A DNA stretch of 12,464 nucleotides from Planctomycetaceae bacterium. GTDB taxonomy: Bacteria > Planctomycetota > Planctomycetia > Planctomycetales > Planctomycetaceae. The notes below the pieces were generated by a model. The model saw only the letters and a program-made list of their open reading frames with translations. It was not told where the DNA came from and ran no database searches. Location of the stretch: NCBI GenBank assembly GCA_027000105.1, contig JALTOP010000387.1, positions 1 through 12,464 on the forward strand. Direction: 5' to 3'. A program made the position numbers and the translations under genes. Shown here piece by piece: positions 1 to 6,207 of this stretch (the first letter of the stretch is position 1; every line of letters begins with the position of its first letter).

Positions 1-1263
1 GCGGCAGTCTTTGGACTGAATGTTATTCTGGCCGGAAAAGAACATCAGGAGCGGCCAGTTGAATTATCGTTGATTCCTGTCAAAGTGGCTCCTCTTGCGG
101 AGTCGGATTTTTTCTCGGTCAGGCGGGCGTATACCGGAACTGTCAAGGCAATCCGGGCCAGCAATTTAAGCTTTCCGCGAATGGGAGAATTGACCGCTGT
201 TCTGGTGACAGAGGGAGCCCGTGTCGAGAAAGATCAGCTCCTTGCTACTCTTGATGATCGTGCTTTACGGGCCAAAAAGAAGGAACTGATCGCACGGAAG
301 AAGGCGGCCCAGGCGGTGTTGGATGAGCTGATCGCTGGCCCCCGTGAGGAGACCATCGCCTCGGCTCGCGCGGAACTCTCGCAGCGGCAAGCAGAACTCG
401 ATCTGGAGAAGGCGGAACTGCAACGGGCAAAAAAACTGTTTGAGGATGCCATTATCTCTCGTTCCAGGTACGACACCGTTCAATTTGGAGCACGAGCCGC
501 ACAGGCACGGTTGGAAGCCGCCAGGCAGAAACTGGTGGAACTGGAAGCGGGAACGCGTCCGGAAAAAATCGAAGCGCAGCGGGCAGTTGTCGATCAACTT
601 GCTGCAATGCTTGCGGAAGTATCGGTTGATCTGGAGGATACCCGGTTAAAGGCTCCCTATGCGGGAGTCATATCGAAAGTAGAAGCCGACGAAGGGACAA
701 TCGTTTCATCGGCAGCGCCTCTGTTTCGCCTGGTTGACGATTCCCGATTGGAAGCCTGGGTTGGCATACCGGCAGACAAGGCGAACCGGTTTGCAGTTGG
801 CCAGGAACATCAGGTTCGTATTGATGGTCACAAGGTAAATTCGAAAGTTGTGGCGGTGCTGCCAGAACTCTCCCCGAAAACGCGAACTCGTACGATCATT
901 TTCAGCATGAGAAATCCATCGACCATTCCGATTGTCCCCTTCCAGATGGTGAGAGTTGATATCTCTCAACAGAACAAGGCGAAGGGATTTTGGGTTCCCG
1001 TCACCTCGCTGATTCAGAGCGAACGTGGTTTATGGGCTTTGTATGTCGTTGAGGCGGATGAAAAGAGTTCGGCTCTGACGGTTTCCCGCCGGAATGTCGA
1101 AGTCCTTCATCTGGAGCAGCAACGTGCCTATGTGCGAGGAACGATTCAGCAGGGAGAACTGATTATTGTTGCCGGTACGCATCGGGTGGTGCCCGGTCAA
1201 CGGGTGAAGGTAATAGTTGATGATAAACAGCCATCTGCACCTGCATTGTCGGGGGGGGATTGA
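1..1263 (+). CDS. HlyD/MFP-family periplasmic adaptor subunit of an RND efflux pump (5' partial)
   Basis: This is the periplasmic membrane-fusion (adaptor) protein that would link the inner-membrane RND pump encoded next to it with an outer-membrane channel. The frame is open back to base 1, and its first visible residues (AAVFGLNVILAG) look like the end of an N-terminal membrane anchor. The TTG at 70 is therefore probably not the start, and the gene begins before the window. Counting from base 1, a first half of a biotinyl-lipoyl-like domain (GELTAVLVTEGARV) is followed by a long Ala/Glu/Arg-rich alpha-helical coiled-coil hairpin containing two AG-x-R-x-E repeats (AGPREET and AGTRPEK). The second lipoyl half (DTRLKAPYAGVISKV) comes next, then a beta-barrel region (VDDSRLEAWVGIP). 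The last codons pass through a run of eight G, and the TGA stop shares one base with the ATG of the pump gene, so the two are surely co-transcribed. The family is secure; the substrate is unknown. Confidence 0.93.
   Translation, partial: AAVFGLNVILAGKEHQERPVELSLIPVKVAPLAESDFFSVRRAYTGTVKAIRASNLSFPRMGELTAVLVTEGARVEKDQLLATLDDRALRAKKKELIARKKAAQAVLDELIAGPREETIASARAELSQRQAELDLEKAELQRAKKLFEDAIISRSRYDTVQFGARAAQARLEAARQKLVELEAGTRPEKIEAQRAVVDQLAAMLAEVSVDLEDTRLKAPYAGVISKVEADEGTIVSSAAPLFRLVDDSRLEAWVGIPADKANRFAVGQEHQVRIDGHKVNSKVVAVLPELSPKTRTRTIIFSMRNPSTIPIVPFQMVRVDISQQNKAKGFWVPVTSLIQSERGLWALYVVEADEKSSALTVSRRNVEVLHLEQQRAYVRGTIQQGELIIVAGTHRVVPGQRVKVIVDDKQPSAPALSGGD
1251..1258 (+). promoter_or_regulatory. 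G8 tract: Shine-Dalgarno for the RND gene and possible slippage site
   Basis: Eight consecutive G lie in the last codons of the adaptor gene, four bases before the pump ATG at 1263. They can pair with the anti-Shine-Dalgarno and so probably drive translational coupling. In the adaptor frame they form the pattern X XXY YYZ with all G (1251-1257). A -1 ribosomal shift, or one extra G, would read GGA TTG ATG straight into the pump frame with no stop. The role as ribosome binding site is likely. Slippage is only a possibility. Confidence 0.5.
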
Positions 1264-4200
1264 TGGATCATCTGTTTTACCGCGATACCCGACTGCTCGT
1301 TTTGGTGGTCTGCCTGATAGTTGTGGCCGGGCTTTCGTCGTTTTATGTGCTGCCTCGCATGGAAGATCCCCTGCTGGTGGAACGGGCCGGGAGCGTCACA
1401 ACCCTTTTTCCGGGAGCGGACGCAACTCGGGTGGAATCGCTTGTGACGGACAAACTGGAAGATGGATTGCAGGAAATCGATGAAATCCTGGAACTCCGTT
1501 CGAATAGTCGAACCGGACTTTCCACAATCACGATCGAATTACGTGAAGATGTATTCGATGTGGCGAATGTCTGGTCGAAGGTGCGGGACAAAATCGATGA
1601 TGTCGCCAAGAATTTTCCGGCGGGAGTCAATGAACCGGAATTCGAACAACTGAATTTACGTGCCTTTGCCTTGATTGTCGCCCTGAAGTGGGAGCAGGAT
1701 GATGTTCCCAATCTCGCTATTCTCAAACGCCTGGCAGAAGAACTGGAGGACAGGTTGCGTTCCGTTCCCGGTACGGAGGAGCTGGAGCTGTTTGGTGATC
1801 CCGAGGAAGAAATAACCGTACAAATCCAGCCGGATCAACTGGCGGCTCGCGGTCTTTCAGCGGCTGAGCTCTCCCGGCAGATTCTGGCCAGTGATGCAAA
1901 AGTTTCCGCCGGACAGATACGGGGGCAGCGTGGCGATCTTGTTCTGGAAATCGAAGGAGAACTCGATTCCATTATTCGTATTGCCAATACTCCTATCCAA
2001 TATGGGGGAAGCGGGTTGATTGTCCGTCTGGGCGATATTGCGGAAGTAAAAAAAGGGATTGCGGAGCCGCCTGAATCTGCAGCCGTTATTGATGGAGACC
2101 GGGGCATCGCGATTGGTGTTCTGGTGCGTGAAAAGTACCGCATTGATCATTGGGCACGATCGGTTGAACAGACTTTGGATGATTTCGCGAGGGAACTCCC
2201 CAAGGGCATCGGATTGGTGCAGGTTTTCAATCAGAACAGATATGTCCAACAGCGGTTGACCGGATTGACGCTCAACTTGTTGCTCGGTGGGGCAGCCGTG
2301 TTTCTGGTTGTTCTGCTGATGATGGGATGGCGAAATGCGATTGTGGTTGGGGCGGCCCTTCCGTTATCGGCTTTGATGGTTTTGGCGGGGCTCCGTTTTC
2401 TGGAGATTCCCATTCATCAGATGTCTGTTACCGGGTTGATTATCGCACTGGGCCTGTTAATTGACAACGCGATTGTGATCGTCGATGACGTCTCGGCGAA
2501 CTTACGGAGAGGCTGGTCGCATGCGAAGGCCGTCGGACGGAGTGTGCGACATCTGTTTGTACCGTTGCTCGGCTCAACCGTCACAACAGCTCTGGCTTTC
2601 GGGCCGATCGCGCTGATGCCCGGCTCAGCCGGTGAGTTTGTGGGGTCGATCGCTATCAGTGTTATCATTGCCATTTTCAGTTCGTTTCTGTTAGCGATGA
2701 CAGTTGTTCCCGCAACAACGGCGCTGCTGAATCAGTATTCACGGCCTGATTCTGTTGGAGAAAGTCAGGCGGTTCACAGGAAACTGCGACAGGTGATTTG
2801 GCAGGATGGGTTTTCCCATCCCACATTGACACGGTGTTATCGAGCCACTCTCGATTTCATTTTCGCCCATCCCTGGTATGGAGTTCTGCTGGGATTGTTT
2901 TTGCCCGTTGTCGGATTGATTCAGTCGAGAAATCTGCAAGAGCAATTTTTCCCACCAGCCGATCGCGACCAGATTCAGATTGAAGTCGATCTTCTGGCGC
3001 ACGCCTCGTTACAGGAAACTCTGGCGACCACCGAAGCGATGCGGAAGCGATTGCTTCAGCGGGAAAAAATTGAGAGAGTGCAATGGTTTATCGGCGAAAG
3101 TGCACCGGGGTTCTACTACAACATAATTCCAACGCGATCGAATTCGTCCCGGTATGCCCAGGCAATCGTGCAATTGAATACCGAGAAAGGAACTCGCGAG
3201 CTGATTCGGAGTCTGCAGAAGGAGATGGACGAGGCTTTCCCCGGGGCAAGAGTTCTGGTTCGACAACTTGAACAGGGGCCGCCTTTTGAAGCTCCCGTTG
3301 AAATCAGAATTACCGGTTCCGATACAGAGAAGCTCCGCGAGTACGGCGATCAGCTTCGAACTCTGCTCAGCACGGTTCCCGATGTCATTCATACTCGGGC
3401 TGATCTGTCCGACACCTTGCCCAAGATAGATGTTCAGGTAGATGAGGAACAGGCCAGACTTGTCGAATTGAATCGCACTGCCATCGCGAACCAATTGAAT
3501 GCCTCTTTGGAAGGGGCGATTGGGGGAAGTGTTCTGGAGGGGACGGAAGAGTTACCAGTACGGGTTCGAGTTGCCAATTCCGATCGGGCAGATCCCGATC
3601 AGATCGCCTCTCTGGATTTCATTCCCACTCTGGGCAGTCTCGAGGGGGAAGGGACGTATGCAGGGGTGCCGTTGACTTCTTTGGCCCGATTGAAACTGAC
3701 TCCGGAAATAGCGGCGATCCCCCACTATAACGGGCAGCGCATGAACGAAGTTCGGGCCTATATTGCCGCGGGAGTTCTTCCTGCAAAGGTTCTGGATGAA
3801 TTCCGAAAGAAACTTTCAGATTCCGGATTCGTGCTGCCCCACGGTTATCGATATGAATTTGGTGGCGAAACCGAAGAACGGGATGCGGCGATTGATAATT
3901 TGATGGCCAGTGTCGGTATTCTGTTTGTCTTGATGGTAGCCACGCTTGTGTTGTCGTTCCGCTCGTTTCGCCTGGCGGCAATGATTGGTGTGGTTGCTTT
4001 TCTTTCGGTCGGTCTTGGACTGGGAGCACTTTGGCTGTTTGGCTTTCCGTTTGGGTTTATGGCGATTATCGGGACAATGGGATTAATCGGTGTGGCGATT
4101 AACGATACGATCGTTGTTCTGGCCGCGATTCGGGAAAATGAATGGGCGAGAACAGGAGATCCTGACGCCATCCGGGATGTTGTTGTTGGGGCATCCCGAC

Positions 4201-4442
4201 ACATCATTGCGACATCGCTAACAACGATGGCCGGGTTCACGCCGCTGGTTATCTTTGGAGGTGGGTTCTGGCAGCCACTTTCCATCGCCATTGCAGGGGG
4301 TGTCGGCGGGGCGACCATTCTTGCCCTCTACTTTATTCCATCAACCTATATCCTGTTGATCTGCAACGGCGACTGTTGGGAGAAAAGGAAAACTCAAAGC
4401 CTTCCGATACGTGTCAGCAATACGGAACCCGGCATTGCCTGA
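1263..4442 (+). CDS. RND-family efflux transporter, inner-membrane permease subunit (AcrB-like)
   Basis: This is a proton-driven inner-membrane pump of the RND superfamily, 1059 residues and full length for the AcrB/HAE type. The ATG at 1263 overlaps the adaptor stop; the in-frame TTG one codon earlier is unlikely to be the start. The order is: cytoplasmic N-terminus, TM1 at about residues 8-29, a large periplasmic porter loop (about 30-330), then TM2-TM6. TM4 carries GLLIDNAIVIVDD (Asp401, Asn402). A second TM and periplasmic loop set follows, and the C-terminal bundle includes GVAINDTIVVLAAI (Asn947, Asp948). AcrB has Asp407-Asp408 in TM4 and Lys940 in TM10. Here the first Asp is kept, the second is Asn, and the Lys position is Asn-Asp, so the proton relay differs from AcrB. 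Such variants occur in other RND branches, so a working pump is still expected. With the upstream adaptor it forms two parts of a tripartite pump. No outer-membrane factor gene is visible. The substrate cannot be read from the sequence. Confidence 0.95.
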   Translation: MDHLFYRDTRLLVLVVCLIVVAGLSSFYVLPRMEDPLLVERAGSVTTLFPGADATRVESLVTDKLEDGLQEIDEILELRSNSRTGLSTITIELREDVFDVANVWSKVRDKIDDVAKNFPAGVNEPEFEQLNLRAFALIVALKWEQDDVPNLAILKRLAEELEDRLRSVPGTEELELFGDPEEEITVQIQPDQLAARGLSAAELSRQILASDAKVSAGQIRGQRGDLVLEIEGELDSIIRIANTPIQYGGSGLIVRLGDIAEVKKGIAEPPESAAVIDGDRGIAIGVLVREKYRIDHWARSVEQTLDDFARELPKGIGLVQVFNQNRYVQQRLTGLTLNLLLGGAAVFLVVLLMMGWRNAIVVGAALPLSALMVLAGLRFLEIPIHQMSVTGLIIALGLLIDNAIVIVDDVSANLRRGWSHAKAVGRSVRHLFVPLLGSTVTTALAFGPIALMPGSAGEFVGSIAISVIIAIFSSFLLAMTVVPATTALLNQYSRPDSVGESQAVHRKLRQVIWQDGFSHPTLTRCYRATLDFIFAHPWYGVLLGLFLPVVGLIQSRNLQEQFFPPADRDQIQIEVDLLAHASLQETLATTEAMRKRLLQREKIERVQWFIGESAPGFYYNIIPTRSNSSRYAQAIVQLNTEKGTRELIRSLQKEMDEAFPGARVLVRQLEQGPPFEAPVEIRITGSDTEKLREYGDQLRTLLSTVPDVIHTRADLSDTLPKIDVQVDEEQARLVELNRTAIANQLNASLEGAIGGSVLEGTEELPVRVRVANSDRADPDQIASLDFIPTLGSLEGEGTYAGVPLTSLARLKLTPEIAAIPHYNGQRMNEVRAYIAAGVLPAKVLDEFRKKLSDSGFVLPHGYRYEFGGETEERDAAIDNLMASVGILFVLMVATLVLSFRSFRLAAMIGVVAFLSVGLGLGALWLFGFPFGFMAIIGTMGLIGVAINDTIVVLAAIRENEWARTGDPDAIRDVVVGASRHIIATSLTTMAGFTPLVIFGGGFWQPLSIAIAGGVGGATILALYFIPSTYILLICNGDCWEKRKTQSLPIRVSNTEPGIA

Positions 4443-4524
4443 TCGTTCCTGCCTGATTCTTGTCTGTTTTCTCGATGCGTTGAAGCACAGGTTCGCTCTT
4501 GCTGCGGGGGTTGTTTCGTGCTGC

Positions 4525-4544
4525 GTGATGAATAATGGCATCAC
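4525..4544 (+). repeat. Small inverted repeat in the gap after the RND gene
   Basis: GTGATG (4525-4530) and CATCAC (4539-4544) form a perfect 6-bp inverted repeat with an 8-base loop. No T-run follows, so it is not a classical terminator. The rest of the gap 4443-4664 shows no clear gene. TATAAC at 4582-4587 and TATACT at 4597-4602 resemble -10 boxes but lack a matching -35. Confidence 0.3.
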
Positions 4545-4632
4545 AGACATCTCCACCAATTTTTCAATTATGCAGTACGGATATAACGCGACGGCCTATA
4601 CTTGCAGTAGCTTTTCTTTGTAGCCGATCCTT

Positions 4633-4651
4633 CATCACGAGTTGCATCACG
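4633..4651 (+). repeat. CATCACG direct repeat just before the FliL-like gene's ribosome binding site
   Basis: CATCACG occurs at 4633-4639 and 4645-4651, 12 bases apart start to start. The second copy runs into the GGGAGAG Shine-Dalgarno (4651-4657). A third CATCAC lies at 4539-4544, and its complement GTGATG at 4525-4530 could pair with any of the three. This may be a protein-binding site or a leader structure that hides the ribosome binding site, or it may be chance. Confidence 0.25.
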
Positions 4652-4664
4652 GGAGAGTAGTGAA

Positions 4665-5246
4665 ATGCCTTTACCCGCAGATACGGCCTGTCCTCCGGAC
4701 TATCGCGAGACGTATCCGGACATTCTGGAGGAAGCAGAGATTTCAGGATGGAAGCAGTTGACAAGAAAGAGGGACAATCTTTTTTTATTGATGCTTTGTG
4801 TGGGGTTGTTCAGTTTTAGCACCTTTCTGTTTCTGCTTATCAACAAATCTGCGAAACAGGCTGTCCTGAAAAAACAACAGGGAAAATCCTCTGGAATGAA
4901 GTGGAATGTGCAGGAAATTTCGCTGGGAGAGTTTGAATCGATGAAAACGAGCCCGGCAGCACCGGGTTATCTTTCGGTTATTCATTATGAAACCTCTCTT
5001 TCAGTGGAAGGAACAGCACTCGGGATCCTGCAGGAAGAAAGAGAGATTTACAGCAGAAGAAATCGGATCCGTTCCATTGTGGAACTGGTCGTCAACAGCG
5101 CTTCTGAGCAGGAATTGAATGAACCGGATCTGGCTACTCTTCGGGCTTCTGTTCTTGAACGAGTCAACGAAGCGCTTGGAGAGAACAAGGTGAAAGACGT
5201 ATTGTTCCCGCATTACGTCAGATTCAGATTGCCGACGTCCCCTTGA
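4665..5246 (+). CDS. Single-pass membrane protein with FliL-like periplasmic domain
   Basis: This is a 193-residue protein. The ATG at 4665 is supported by GGGAGAG at 4651-4657. Residues 1-37 are cytoplasmic and acidic then basic, residues 38-60 are one strongly hydrophobic helix after a K/R cluster (positive-inside, so the C-terminus should be outside), and residues 78-188 form a soluble domain. The end of that domain follows the layout of FliL: a short helix ending in SIVELVVNSASEQEL, then a helix (LRASVLERVNEALGENKV), then a final strand (VKDVLFPHYVRFRL). FliL proteins tune the flagellar stator and share a fold with stomatin/SPFH domains. No flagellar gene is nearby, so here the domain may serve another membrane complex. 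The FliL link is my judgement from pattern, not an alignment; otherwise it is a hypothetical membrane protein. It lies 222 bases after the pump gene and probably has its own promoter. Confidence 0.75.
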   Translation: MPLPADTACPPDYRETYPDILEEAEISGWKQLTRKRDNLFLLMLCVGLFSFSTFLFLLINKSAKQAVLKKQQGKSSGMKWNVQEISLGEFESMKTSPAAPGYLSVIHYETSLSVEGTALGILQEEREIYSRRNRIRSIVELVVNSASEQELNEPDLATLRASVLERVNEALGENKVKDVLFPHYVRFRLPTSP

Positions 5247-5330
5247 ATCGAGATCAATCTCAAGAAATTTTGTGTTCGCTTTGGATTCCGATTCAGTTTC
5301 GATCTGTTGCAGAACAGAACCGCGTCAAGC

Positions 5331-5362
5331 AAAAAAGCCACTCATCCGGCGGGACAAGTGGC
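5331..5362 (-). terminator. Rho-independent terminator of the tRNA-Ile/tRNA-Ala unit
   Basis: Read on the minus strand, an 11-bp stem (5352-5362 with 5337-5347, including two G-T pairs) closes a 4-base loop (5348-5351) and is followed at once by six T (5331-5336). It sits 8 bases after the tRNA-Ala 3' end. On the plus strand the stem has no T-run, so it should not serve the FliL-like gene. Confidence 0.88.
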
Positions 5363-5370
5363 CATTCAGG

Positions 5371-5443
5371 TGGAGACGAAGGGGCTCGAACCCTCAACCC
5401 CTGCCTTGCAAAGGCAGTGCTCTCCCAATTGAGCTACGTCCCC
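5371..5443 (-). tRNA. tRNA-Ala (anticodon TGC)
   Basis: This is a 73-base cloverleaf. The 7-bp acceptor stem GGGGACG/CGTCTCC has one G-T pair, the D arm is GCTC/GAGC, and the anticodon stem CTGCC/GGCAG encloses loop TTTGCAA, which gives anticodon TGC (plus-strand 5408-5410). The variable loop has 5 bases and the T loop is TTCGAGC. The discriminator is A and the following bases are CCT, so CCA is not encoded. It follows tRNA-Ile after a 45-base spacer and is expected in the same transcript. The Ile-Ala order is the one usually found between 16S and 23S rRNA genes, but no rRNA is present in the window. Confidence 0.97.
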
Positions 5444-5488
5444 ATCGGGGAGAAAGGAAGCATTCCGCTCCCGAGGCTTCGATTCGAA

Positions 5489-5563
<75 letters not shown>

Positions 5564-5583
5564 CTGAATCGAAAGACCTGTCC

Positions 5584-5612
5584 ATTGTAGCAGGTACACC
5601 AGAATTTGCCAG
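5584..5612 (-). promoter_or_regulatory. Sigma-70-type promoter of the tRNA-Ile/tRNA-Ala unit
   Basis: On the minus strand, -35 CTGGCA (5607-5612) and -10 TACAAT (5584-5589) are separated by exactly 17 bases. They match TTGACA at 4 of 6 and TATAAT at 5 of 6. Transcription would start near 5577, about 15 bases before tRNA-Ile. With the terminator at 5331-5362 this closes a complete stand-alone tRNA unit. Confidence 0.75.
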
Positions 5613-5834
5613 TCTGTTCGAGTTTGCTAAACATTCCAGCTGCTGATGTCACTCCGCTTGTCTGTAACGAGTTTTCCCCGCTACGACAGGTTCGGGAAAG
5701 TATCGTCATTTCTCCAACAATTTCAACAGAGTTTCCCTCAGATTTTCAATCTTTTTTTCTTATTCGGTCACTTTTACAGGTTTCCGGATGCAGAACCAGA
5801 TGCAGAAGATGTACCGCATGTACAAATAAAGGCC

Positions 5835-5866
5835 TTCTGATGACAAAAACAGGTGAATCATCAGGA
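5835..5866 (+). repeat. Inverted repeat CTGATGA / TCATCAG
   Basis: CTGATGA (5837-5843) and TCATCAG (5858-5864) are perfect complements with a 14-base loop. A T-G and a T-A pair extend the stem to 9 bp (5835-5843 with 5858-5866). It lies 9 bases before a second inverted repeat. The function is unknown: it could be an RNA hairpin or a dimer-binding operator. Confidence 0.4.
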
Positions 5867-5875
5867 TTTCGAATC

Positions 5876-5906
5876 GGTACTGATGCTCTCAATCGGTCAT
5901 CGTACC
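5876..5906 (+). repeat. Inverted repeat GGTAC-T-GATG / CATC-GTACC with internal AATCGGT direct repeat
   Basis: GGTAC (5876-5880) plus GATG (5882-5885), separated by one bulged T, pair with CATC and GTACC (5898-5906) around a 12-base loop, giving 9 pairs. The heptamer AATCGGT occurs at 5872-5878 and 5891-5897, 19 bases apart. The short ORF at 5939 follows 32 bases later. It may be a leader hairpin or an operator. Confidence 0.4.
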
Positions 5907-5938
5907 TGCGCCACGAAAGGTGTAACGAGGGGAGAAGT

Positions 5939-6022
5939 ATGAGAAAGACTTGCAAATATTTGAAAAAGACCAGTTTGGCTACGACGATTAGAATGAACCC
6001 ACCGTTCTGGGGACTATGCTAA
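5939..6022 (+). CDS. Possible small protein, 27 residues, basic
   Basis: The ATG at 5939 follows a strong purine run, GAGGGGAGAAG (5927-5937), a better Shine-Dalgarno than most genes in this window have. The peptide starts MRKTCKYLKKTSLATTIR and ends NPPFWGLC. It is basic in its first half and ends in aromatic/Pro/Cys residues. It has no hydrophobic helix long enough to span a membrane and matches no family I know. It can also be read as the tail of a 60-residue frame starting at ATG 5840. It lies directly upstream of the dehydrogenase promoter. It may well be chance; only its ribosome binding site and the hairpins before it argue for it. Confidence 0.22.
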   Translation: MRKTCKYLKKTSLATTIRMNPPFWGLC

Positions 6023-6033
6023 TGACTCCAACT

Positions 6034-6042
6034 TGCTATAAT
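6034..6042 (+). promoter_or_regulatory. Extended -10 promoter for the acyl-CoA dehydrogenase gene
   Basis: TGC-TATAAT (6034-6042) is a perfect extended -10 element: TG, one base, then consensus TATAAT. No good -35 lies 16-18 bases upstream, which is usual for extended -10 promoters. Transcription would start near 6049 and leave an untranslated leader of about 160 bases before the ATG at 6208. Confidence 0.55.
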
Positions 6043-6207
6043 CGCGACAGTGCTTTTTCAGAGCTTGATTTGGGGGCCTGTTTATTTGTAACCCGGTGCA
6101 TTATCGCCTGTTACATCCGATGCCTCTTTCTTCAGGAGTTGAAGTTGCACCAGTTGGCTCATGCTCATGATTTTACAGATTGCTTCGATATCAGAGGGAG
6201 AGTAGCG

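Larger units (their letters stand above)
5613..6033. other. Gene-poor intergenic stretch between the tRNA promoter and the acyl-CoA dehydrogenase promoter
   Basis: No recognisable protein or known RNA family is visible in this stretch. Open frames on both strands read as low-quality, Cys/Arg-rich translations without domain character. It does contain T-rich runs near 5750-5760, a GATGCAGAA direct repeat (5787-5795 and 5799-5807), two adjacent inverted repeats (5835-5866 and 5876-5906), and a short ORF with a strong Shine-Dalgarno (5939-6022). These are listed separately. Confidence 0.5.

Noticed and set aside
70..72. TTG start for the adaptor gene
   Set aside because: The frame is open to base 1 and the upstream residues look like a membrane anchor, so the gene is 5' partial rather than starting here.
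4411..4623. 70-codon plus-strand ORF overlapping the end of the RND gene
   Set aside because: It overlaps the pump gene in another frame, has no Shine-Dalgarno, and its translation is Cys-rich with no domain character.
5788..5829. Met/Gln-rich 13-residue peptide (MQNQMQKMYRMYK)
   Set aside because: It looks odd, but it is very short, has a poor ribosome binding site, and arises from a short GATGCAGAA repeat, so it is most likely chance.
5606..5938. 138-codon ORF running from the tRNA promoter toward 6022
   Set aside because: The translation is Cys/Arg-rich and unlike a protein, and its start lies inside the tRNA promoter. Only the last 27 codons, behind a strong Shine-Dalgarno, are kept as a weak candidate.
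6016..6207. Upstream extension of the acyl-CoA dehydrogenase by 64 residues
   Set aside because: The extension is Cys-rich, overlaps the TGC-TATAAT promoter and has no Shine-Dalgarno at 6016. The ATG at 6208 has a strong one.
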